This document shows, one piece after another, positions 34,601 through 41,300 of a stretch of DNA of 64,000 nt. How positions within the stretch are numbered: the first letter of the stretch is position 1; every line of letters starts with the position of its first letter. The translations under genes were made by a program, and so were the position numbers. Source of the DNA: Arenicola marina (Eukaryota; Annelida; Polychaeta; Arenicolidae); assembly GCA_964019135.1 (NCBI GenBank), contig OZ025253.1:11227059-11291058 (forward strand). The letters run 5' to 3'. Under the pieces are notes generated by a model that saw only the letters and a list, made by a program, of their open reading frames with translations, did no database searches and was not told where the DNA came from.

Positions 34601-36478
34601 CGTGATACCCGTGTCCCCCCACCCTCTTGGGGCGTGATACCCGTGTCCTCCCACCCTCTTGGGGCGTGATACCCGTGTCCCCCCACCCTCTTGGGGCGTG
34701 ATACCCGTGTCCCCCCACCCTCTTGGGGCGTGATACCCGTGTCCCCCCACCCTCTTGTGGCGTGATACCCGTGTCCCCCCACCCTCTTGGGGCGTGATAT
34801 CCGTGTCCCCCCACCCTCTTGGGGCGTGATACCCGTGTCCCCCCACCCTCTTGGGGCGTGATACCCGTGTCCCCCCACCCTCTTGGGGCGTGATACCCGT
34901 GTCCCCCCACCCTCTTGGGGCGTGATACCCGTGTCCCCCCACCCTCTTGGGGCGTGATACCCGTGTCCCCCCACCCTCTTGGGGCGTGATACCCGTGTCC
35001 CCCAACCCTCTTGGGGCGTGATACCCGTGTCCCCCCACCCTCTTGGGGCGTGACACCCGTGTCCCCCCACCCTCTTGGGGCGTGATACCCGTGTCCCCCA
35101 ACCCTCTTGGGGCGTGATACCCGTGTCCCCCCACCCTCTTGGGGCGTGACACCCGTGTCCCCCCACCCTCTTGGGGCGTGATACCCGTGTCCCCCCACCC
35201 TCTTGGGGCGTGATACCCGTGTCCCCCCACCCTCTTGGGGCGTGATACCCGTGTCCCCCCACCCTCTTGGGGCGTGATACCCGTGTCCCCCAACCCTCTT
35301 GGGGCGTGATACCCGTGTCCCCCCACCCTCTTGGGGCGTGACACCCGTGTCCCCCCACCCTCTTGGGGCGTGATACCCGTGTCCCCCCACCCTCTTGGGG
35401 CGTGATACCCGTGTCCCCCAACCCTCTTGGGGCGTGATACCCGTGTCCCCCCACCCTCTTGGGGCGTGATACCCGTGTCCCCCAACCCTCTTGGGGCGTG
35501 ATACCCGTGTCCCCCCACCCTCTTGGGGCGTGATACCCGTGTCCCCCCACCCTCTTGGGGCGTGATACCCGTGTCCCCCCACCCTCTTGGGACGTGATAC
35601 CCGTGTCCCCCCACCCTCTTGGGGCGTGATACCCGTGTCCCCCAACCCTCTTGGGGCGTGATACCCGTGTCCCCCCACCCTCTTGGGGCGTGATACCCGT
35701 GTCCCCCAACCCTCTTGGGGCGTGATACCCGTGTCCCCCCACCCTCTTGGGGCGTGATACCCGTGTCCCCCCACCCTCTTGGGGCGTGATACCCGTGTCC
35801 CCCCACCCTCTTGTGGCGTGATACCCGTGCCCCCCCCCCCACCCTCTTGCGGCGTGGTACCCGTGCCCCCCACCCACCCTCTTGTGGCGTGATACCCGTC
35901 CCCCCCCCCCCCATCCAGCGCCCACTCCCCACCCTCTTGTGGCGTGATACCCGTGTCCCCCGACACCCCCCCCAACCTTTCGTGCAATGTTACCCGTGAC
36001 CCCCCCCGCCCACCCCCACCCTCTTGTCGTATGATAACCGTGCGCCCCCCCCCCCTCTCACCGCTCGCCCACAAATTTGCTCCAACCACATTCTACCCCG
36101 CCTTTTTCTCTCAAACTCGTGAACTCCGCTCTGGCGACAAATTGCGCTGTACTCAAATTTAATTTTCATTTTGCCCCTCACCCAACAAACAGCCCGCAGA
36201 GCAAATACAACCGGGACTGTGTGCGCTATGGGTACAAGAGAGGCTCCACCGTGAACTCCAGGGGCCACAGCCGCTGCTCTGCCGCCAAGGTCCGCGGGTC
36301 CACGTGGTTCAATGTCAAGATCAAGGTCAAGGCTGGACGGGCTCAAGTGTTTGTCGATGACACGAAGCTTGTGACCGTGACGCCTCACTACTCCGTCAGG
36401 AGTCAGGCCGGCGTCATGGTGTGGAACGGACACGCCAACACCGTTCGGTACAGGAATGCAACGATTACCTCCCTGTGA
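1524..36478 (+). CDS. Secreted ConA-like (LamG-like) domain protein, three exons
   Basis: The coding sequence joins 1524-1611, 23734-24028 and 36193-36478 and encodes 222 residues. Phases agree at both junctions: exon 1 ends in phase 1 at G|GTAAGT, and exon 2 ends in phase 2 at AA|GTGGGT and completes an Asn codon with the C after AACAG. Residues 1-21 form a signal peptide (hydrophobic VLLLAAIAAL core, AXA-type cut before E22). Residues 31-39 are a Pro/Thr-rich linker. From residue 43 onward the protein looks like a beta-sandwich, with NFDFVYF at 121-127, W166, VFVDD at 180-184, TPHY at 191-194 and GVMVWNGHANTVRYRN at 201-216. As I recall, this succession matches secreted concanavalin A-like/LamG-type domains of marine invertebrates. 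Five mature cysteines (43, 52, 76, 137, 156) could form disulfides, and N216-A-T is a glycosylation sequon. The ligand is unknown. The gene model is firm; the family call is moderate. Confidence 0.8.
1811..1960 (+). repeat. Degenerate AT-rich short tandem repeat
   Basis: About 150 bp of imperfect repeats built on AATTAAGGTAA-like words (AGGTAAATTAAGGTAAA, TAAGGTACAAT and similar), with a period of roughly 9-11 bp. Many copies contain GGTAA, so the stretch is dense in cryptic splice-donor-like words just downstream of the true donor. It is old or loosely kept, because no two adjacent copies are identical over a long span. Confidence 0.6.
2058..2313 (+). repeat. Eight-copy 32-bp minisatellite, CpG-rich
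   Basis: Exactly 8 x 32 = 256 bp, starting GCGGCCGTTACTTACC and ending GCCGCGCCGTG. Copies are nearly identical: the sixth has GCGCTGTG in place of GCGCCGTG. Each unit has six CpG dinucleotides. Each unit also carries ACTTACCTTC, the exact reverse complement of GAAGGTAAGT at the exon-1/intron-1 junction (1608-1617). The plus strand has no stop codon in any frame, which explains small open frames here. I do not regard these as genes. Confidence 0.95.
3093..13095 (+). repeat. First copy of a 10,003-bp higher-order duplication
   Basis: Spacer positions and variant units recur at an offset of exactly 10,003 bp. Examples are spacers at 3397 and 13400, at 3681 and 13684, and at 8607 and 18610; both of the last pair share a 1-bp loss (GAGAGGTTG). 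Comparing unit types backwards, the match holds to 3093/13096. There copy 1 continues with plain units and copy 2 meets a spacer, so the junction lies there. I noticed only isolated differences, such as A at 9157 versus T at 19160 and C at 9334 versus G at 19337. Confidence 0.85.
13096..22570 (+). repeat. Second copy of the duplication, with a 682-bp internal loss
   Basis: From 13096 to about 20745 this copy follows the first at +10,003. From about 20,870 (unit with GCGTAG, partner at 11549) to about 22,570 it follows at +9,321. The 682-bp difference equals fifteen 38-bp units plus two 56-bp spacers. The spacers of copy 1 at about 10842 and 11240 are the two missing ones. The right end is approximate because plain units carry no markers. 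A further local copy of the GCGTAG-marked block appears at about 22,600-22,970. Confidence 0.75.
23260..23733. other. Unique tail of intron 1
   Basis: This is AT-rich single-copy sequence between the array and exon 2. I see no gene, RNA or mobile element in it, only a short imperfect direct repeat at about 23317-23357 (GGGGTGACACCCCAG and GGGGTGACACACCAG). It ends in the exon-2 acceptor. Confidence 0.6.
23734..24028 (+). CDS. Exon 2: linker and N-terminal half of the ConA-like domain
   Basis: The exon completes codon 30 (E), encodes residues 31-127 and gives two bases of codon 128. It carries the Pro/Thr-rich linker, cysteines 43, 52 and 76, and the beta-strand-like stretches YIYSVDLYNE (90-99), LGVTFNV (110-116) and NFDFVYF (121-127). 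The frame is open throughout and third positions are strongly C/G, unlike the flanking AT-rich intron DNA. The donor is AA|GTGGGT. Confidence 0.8.
24238..24312 (+). repeat. Three imperfect 25-bp AT-rich repeats
   Basis: TAATGATA words followed by CAGTAAGTT recur at 24238, 24263 and 24288, a 25-bp period with a few mismatches per copy. Decayed GTAAGTTATAA-like words continue to about 24330. Confidence 0.6.
24498..24626 (+). repeat. Three identical 43-bp C-rich units
   Basis: Units start at 24498, 24541 and 24584 with CACCTCACTCCCGCCCCCGC and are identical across all 43 bp. A fourth start (CACCTC, 24627) breaks off at once. It sits just upstream of the 32-bp array but shares no unit with it beyond being C-rich. 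Lack of divergence means recent expansion or conversion. Confidence 0.9.
24672..36044 (+). repeat. 11.3 kb C-rich 32-bp minisatellite
   Basis: About 350 copies of a 32-bp unit containing GGGGCGTGATACCCGTGT followed by CCCCCCACCCTCTT. Variants include GATATCCG, GATAGCCG, CTTGTGG, CTTGAGG and GTGTTCC. Most units keep exactly 32 bp. The first units (from 24672) and last units (from about 35,820) are diverged in length and sequence, and carry TATGATA where the core has GCGTGATA. The minus strand is G-rich and stop-free in all three frames, giving frames of 2,300 to 2,800 codons with no domain features beyond the repeat. I reject these as genes. The array fills intron 2. Confidence 0.95.
30990..31440 (+). 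repeat. Disrupted zone inside the intron-2 array
   Basis: In this stretch of about 450 bp, unit lengths depart from 32 bp many times: GGGGGCG for GGGGCG, GGCGGATACC lacking GT, CTTGGGCG with a lost G, ACCCCGTGGTCCC with insertions, and GTCCCTCTTG with about nine bases missing. Flanking units are far more regular, apart from several 33-bp GATATCCCG units from about 30,180 onward. It may be a true recombination seam or a patch of assembly error. Confidence 0.7.
36193..36478 (+). CDS. Exon 3: C-terminal half of the ConA-like domain and stop
   Basis: The exon completes codon 128 (AA+C, Asn) and encodes P129 to L222, ending at the TGA at 36476-36478. It holds cysteines 137 and 156, W166, the VFVDD and TPHY motifs and the final GVMVWNGHANTVRYRN stretch. 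The alternative acceptor after CCCGCAG (exon from 36200) is rejected because it breaks the phase set by exon 2. An in-frame ATG upstream at 36077 lies in intron sequence. Confidence 0.8.
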
Positions 36479-36551
36479 GGATCCGTGGCATCCCATTCAA
36501 ACGGAAGCGGCCACATCACCTTAAATTTAGTTTTTTTATATGATATTTGGA

Positions 36552-36617
36552 ATTAAAAGATTGCTTGCGTAATTTTCCTCTCTTTCCCTTTTCTCAAGTT
36601 AACGCTTCCGCAATAAA
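36552..36617 (+). promoter_or_regulatory. Polyadenylation signals
   Basis: ATTAAA at 36552-36557 and canonical AATAAA at 36612-36617 lie 74 and 134 bp after the stop codon. Either would give a short 3' UTR of about 100-160 nt. The AATAAA, in the context CGCAATAAAAAC, is the stronger candidate. Confidence 0.65.
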
Positions 36618-37190
36618 AACAATTTGGACACTAACGAATTGCTTGTGTTGTTGCTCTATTGTCTAAGATATATCGGACGCCCTTGTATTCGCTAGGTGGC
36701 GCCTTACTTCATCTGCTTCTGGAACGCGCAAATCGACAGTTCTCCCCGGGGGTGGGGGGGGGGGGAGGCACTGTTACACAAATCTGGTTGGGGGGTTCCG
36801 CTGATGCCCCTTGATGCCTGAGGGAGAGCGGACGCCCCGACCAAGCGGATTTTGGCGGGGAAAAGAAAGGGTGGCGCTTTACCGAAGAAACCCCCCGGCC
36901 ACCGCCATGTCTTAAAGTACCCCCCCCCCCCCGGGCGGTTCTTCTGGGACTCTTCTGGGACTCCTGTAAAAATGTAATCATGTGGGCAAGGCCAGAAATT
37001 AAAACGCATTGAGTTAACGAACGCACTTTGGGAAACATCTATGACACATAGTAGTTTATAAAGATAAATTCGGTTTTCGTGAAATTTACCACTTCAAAAC
37101 AAATGAGAACCGGTAAAAGGTTAGATGTTGACCGGATTTCGGTTCACTCAAGGAAACACGTAACATAAGCACCAGCTACCTGGCTAAGAC
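36618..37190. other. Downstream intergenic stretch with G- and C-runs
   Basis: No gene is seen. A G-run (about 36749-36766) and a C-run (about 36919-36932) lie roughly 160 bp apart and are flanked by loosely complementary words (AGTTCTCCCCGGGGG against AGAACCGCCCGGGGG on the other strand). This could be an old inverted-repeat element, but the match is short. The rest is AT-rich and featureless. Confidence 0.4.
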
Positions 37191-37324
37191 CTGTGGCGGA
37201 TTTCACGAACGCATTTTAGCCGACTACGGGGCTTAGACGACTACAGTTACCATGTAAATGATGGGCGATTTTAGACGACTAAGCCACGTAGCCGGCTAAA
37301 CTATGTACGTGAAATAGGCCACTG
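37191..37324. repeat. Imperfect inverted repeat, 53-bp arms
   Basis: The arms at 37191-37243 and 37272-37324 are complementary at roughly 80 percent of positions, with a 28-bp loop. Shared words include ATTTCACG, TTTAGCCG, CTACG and GGCTTAG. The element is about 134 bp, which would suit an old palindromic MITE. I see no target duplication. Confidence 0.6.
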
Positions 37325-37384
37325 ATGGGATAAACGTCATCCAGACCACGAGCGCTCAAGTCTATTAATCACGATCCGCCACGA

Positions 37385-37564
37385 TATGTCATAAAGCAAC
37401 CGTACATGTTACTCCCCACTATTAATATACTAATAATATTGGCTTAAGGGGTGTTTCACGGGAATTATATCACATCATATCATATCATATCATATAATAT
37501 ATCATAGTAATATAATTATTACATTAATAGTGGGGAGTAACATGTACGGTTGCTTTATGACATA
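37385..37564. mobile_element. MITE with perfect terminal inverted repeats and TA flanks (Tc1/mariner-like)
   Basis: Left arm 37383-37426 and right arm 37523-37566 are perfect reverse complements over 44 bp. They include TGTCATAAAGCAACCG and ACATGTTACTCCCC. Placing the ends at TGTCATAAAGC leaves a TA on each side (37385-37386 and 37563-37564), as expected for Tc1/mariner-type insertion. The 176-bp body has no coding capacity. Its centre is AT-rich with CATAT repeats (about 37470-37505). Perfect arms suggest a young copy or a hairpin kept by conversion. Confidence 0.6.
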
Positions 37565-37566
37565 TC

Positions 37567-37971
37567 CAGACCCCGCCCGGCGTCCTCGTGGCGCGCACAC
37601 CGGGACGCACACCCCGCACCGACCATGTTACCAAGTTGGCCAGCTATCTGCCACGTAAATGAACTAATAATTATTATTTTCTTGGGGGGGGGGGGGGGGG
37701 GCGCTCCCCGCATACAAATGAAGGGCGGATACCCGATATAATTTTCTCGATTTCCCCATTCACGGTTATCTCATATAAAAAATCCCCAGTCCACGATTAA
37801 CGAAAATCCTTGATAAGGACGGATAATACGCCATTCCCAGTTCACGGATAAATATTGTCCTCACCCCTAGTGAAACAGTTCACAGTGAAATGAAAAGCCT
37901 ATTCTCGAGGGACGGAAATACCCCTTGCCGTAACCACGTGCACATCGTACCCAGTAACTACATATGTAGGT
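37567..37971. other. Intergenic stretch with an 18-G homopolymer
   Basis: I see no gene here. The stretch contains a run of 18 G at 37684-37701 and otherwise unremarkable AT-rich sequence. Confidence 0.5.
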
Positions 37972-38175
37972 CACTGGCAACGGAATGAATGTTGGTGTTT
38001 TAGGCCACTTTTGTGCACATACAGGCTAAATTGGGCCAAGGAACCTCCCGAGACGATGAAGGAATGAAACATGCCCCAGATTAGGTGCCCGAGCCCGGAT
38101 TCGAACCCAGGACCTATTGATCTGCGGTCTAGTGCGCTAACAACTACACCAGAGAGGCCCCCCACTGGCAACGGA
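37972..38175 (-). mobile_element. tRNA-derived SINE with 13-bp target-site duplication
   Basis: CACTGGCAACGGA occurs at 37972-37984 and again at 38163-38175, a perfect 13-bp direct repeat enclosing a 178-bp body. On the minus strand the body opens with a tRNA-like head: an A-box-like TGGTGTAGTTG (38141-38151) and a B box GGTTCGAATCC (38097-38107). The loop between them resembles tRNA-Cys with anticodon GCA (CCGCAGA), but the anticodon stem has two mismatches. About 100 bp of non-tRNA body follows, ending AACATTCATT at the duplication, with no poly-A. A 78-codon minus-strand frame across it is a by-product of the SINE. Mobilisation would depend on a LINE elsewhere. Confidence 0.8.
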
Positions 38176-38388
38176 GCGGGCGAGGGCGGGGCGACCCCTT
38201 CAGACACGTTGACGGCACCCCCGTCCCTATAGGATAGGATTGCTACAACAACCCATTTACACCCTCAAGTAGGCTACAAAAAGTTCATTTTGGTGTCCCC
38301 GTTGCAACGATCAGCTCGGAGTGTAAGTAACATTACATAACAACCACCATATGGTCTGTTTCTTCTGACTCCCGAAGAAGGAGAACAG
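38176..38388. other. Single-copy link between SINE and terminal array
   Basis: About 210 bp of unique sequence. The array starts abruptly at 38389 after GAAGAAGGAGAACA. No gene is visible. Confidence 0.6.
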
Positions 38389-41300
38389 GATCCCAGCCAC
38401 CGAGCATGAGGAGTGTACAGGATCCCAGCCACCGAGCATGAGGACCAGCCACCGCGCTCGAGGAGTGTACAGGATCCCAGCCACCGCGCTGGAGGAGTGT
38501 ACAGGATCCCAGCCACCGACCATGAGGAGTGTACAGGATCCCAGCCACCGAGCATGAGGAGTGTACAGGATCCCAGCCACCGAGCATGAGGAGTGTACAG
38601 GATCCCAGCCACCGAGCATGAGGAGTGTACAGGATCCCAGCCACCGAGCATGAGGAGTGTACAGGATCCCAGCCACCGAGCATGAGGAGTGTACAGGATC
38701 CCAGCCACCGAGCATGAGGAGTGTACAGGATCCCAGCCACCGAGCATGAGGAGTGTACATGATCCCAGCCACCGAGCATGTGGAGTGTACATGATCCCAG
38801 CCACCGAGCATGAGGAGTGTACAGGATTCCAGCCACCGGGCATGAGGAGTGTACAGGATCCCAGCCACCGAGCATGAGGAGTGTACAGGATCCCAGCCAC
38901 CGCGCATGAGGAGTGTACAGGATCCCAGCCACCGAGCATGAGGAGTGTACAGGATCCCAGGCACCGAGCATGAGGAGTGTACAGGATCCCAGCCACCGAG
39001 CATGAGGAGTGTACAGGATCCCAGCCACCGCGCATGAGAAGTGTACATGATCCCAGCCACCGAGCATGAGGAGTGTACAGGATCCCAGGCACCGAGCATG
39101 AGAAGTGTACAGGATCCCAGCCACCGAGCATGAGGAGTGTACAGGATCCCAGCCACCGAGCATGACGAATGTACAGGATCCCAGCCACCGAGCATGAGGA
39201 GTGTACAGGATCCCAGCCACCGAGCATGAGGAGTGTACAGGATCCCAGCCACCGAGCATGAGGAGTGTACAGGATCCCAGCCACCGAGCATGAGGAGTGT
39301 ACAGGATCCCAGTCGCCGCGCTGGAGGAGTGTACAGGATCCCAGCCACGGAGCATGAGGAGTGTACAGGATCCCAGCCACGGAGCATGAGGAGTGAACAG
39401 GATCCCAGCCACCGAGCATGAGGAGTGTACAGGATCCCAGCCACCGCGCTGGAGGAGTGTACAGGATCCCAGCCACCGAGCATGAGGAGTGTACAGGATC
39501 CCAGCCACCGCGCATGAGCAGTGTACAGGATCCCAGCCACCGAGCATGAGGAGTGTACAGGATCCCAGCCACCGAGCATGAGGAGTGTACAGGATCCCAG
39601 CCACCGAGCATGAGGAGTGTACAGGATCCCAGCCACCGAGCATGAGGAGTGTACAGGATCCCAGCCACCGCGCATGAGGAGTGTACAGGATCCCAGCCAC
39701 CGCGCTGGAGGAGTGTACAGGATCCCAGCCACCGCGCTTGCGGAGTGTACAGGATCCCAGCCACGGAGCATGAGGAGTGTACAGGATCCCAGCCACCGAG
39801 CATGAGGAGTGTACAGGATCCCAGCCCCCGAGCATGAGGAGTGTACAGGATCCCAGCCACCGAGCATGAGGAGTGTACAGGATCCCAGCCACCGAGCATG
39901 AGGAGTGTACAGGATCCCAGCCACCGAGCATGAGGAGTGTACATGATCCCAGCCACCGAGCATGAGGAGTGTACAGGATCCCAGCCACCGAGCATGAGGA
40001 GTGTACAGGATCCCAGCCACCGTGCATGAGGAGTGTACAGGATCCCAGCCACCGAGCATGAGGAGTGTACAGGATCCCAGCCACGGAGCATGAGGAGTGT
40101 ACAGGATCCCAGCCACCGAGCATGAGGAGTGTACAGGATCCCAGCCACCGAGCATGAGGAGTGTACAGGATCCCAGCCACCGAGCATGCGGAGTGTACAG
40201 GATCCCAGCCACCGAGCATGAGGAGTGTACAGGATCCCAGCCACCGAGCATGAGGAGTGTACAGGATCCCAGCCACCGAGCATGAGGAGTGTACAGGATC
40301 CCAGCCACCGAGCATGAGGAGTGTACAGGATCCCAGCCACCGAGCATGCGGAGTGTACAGGATCCCAGCCACCGAGCATGAGGAGTGTACAGGATCCCAG
40401 CCACCGTGCATGAGGAGTGTACAGGATCCCAGCCACCGAGCATGAGGAGTGTACAGGATCCCAGCCACCGAGCATGAGGAGTGTACAGGATCCCAGCCAC
40501 CGCGCATGAGGAGTGTACAGGATCCCAGCCACCGAGCATGAGGAGTGTACAGGATCCCAGCCACCGAGCATGAGGAGTGTACAGGATCCCAGCCACCGAG
40601 CATGAGGAGTGTACAGGATCCCAGCCACCGAGCATGAGGAGTGTACAGGATCCCAGCCACCGAGCATGCGGAGTGTACAGGATCCCAGCCACCGCGCATG
40701 AGGAGTGTACAGGATCCCAGCCACCGAGCATGAGGAGTGTACAGGATCCCAGCCACCGAGCATGAGGAGTGTACAGGATCCCAGCCACCGAGCATGCGGA
40801 GTGTACAGGATCCCAGCCACCGAGCATGAGGAGTGTACAGGATCCCAGCCACCGAGCATGAGGAGTGTACAGGATCCCAGCCACCGAGCATGAGGAGTGT
40901 ACAGGATCCCAGCCACCGAGCATGAGGAGTGTACAGGATCCCAGCCACCGCGCATGAGAAGTGTACATGATCCCAGCCACCGAGCATGAGGAGTGTACAG
41001 GATCCCAGGCACCGAGCATGAGAAGTGTACAGGATCCAGGCCACCGAGCATGAGGAGTGTACAGGATCCCAGCCACCGCGCTGGAGGAGTGTACAGTATC
41101 CCAGCCACGGAGCATGAGGAGTGTACAGGATCCCAGCCACGGAGCATGAGGAGTGTACAGGATCCCAGCCACCGAGCATGAGGAGTGTACAGGATCCCAG
41201 CCACCGCGCTGGAGGAGTGTACAGGATCCCAGCCACCGAGCATGAGGAGTGTACAGAATCCCAGCCACCGCGCATGAGCAGTGTACAGGATCCCAGCCAC

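Larger units (their letters stand above)
24029..36192 (+). other. Intron 2 (12,164 bp), mostly minisatellite
   Basis: The intron starts GTGGGT at 24029 and ends CAAACAG at 36192, after a pyrimidine-rich tract (TTTTCATTTTGCCCCTCACC). About 11.4 kb of it is the 32-bp array plus a 43-bp triplet repeat. The unique parts are 24029-24497, which is AT-rich, and 36045-36192. No gene is visible on either strand. Confidence 0.75.

Noticed and set aside
36193-36200. Alternative exon-3 acceptor after CCCGCAG, with the exon starting at 36200
   Set aside because: Exon 2 ends in phase 2, so exon 3 must supply one base. Only the AACAG acceptor with a start at 36193 keeps the frame.
36077-36478. Single-exon 133-codon gene starting at 36077
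   Set aside because: The first part is intron sequence with a clear pyrimidine tract and acceptor. Only the part after 36193 looks like protein and it continues exon 2 in frame.
36741-36945. A second MITE bounded by a G-run and a C-run
   Set aside because: The complementary words are short and dominated by homopolymers, and no target duplication is seen. It is listed only as a low-complexity stretch.
38085-38162. Functional tRNA-Cys (GCA) gene on the minus strand
   Set aside because: The anticodon stem has two mismatches, and the tRNA-like part is the head of a longer element flanked by a 13-bp target duplication, so it is a SINE.
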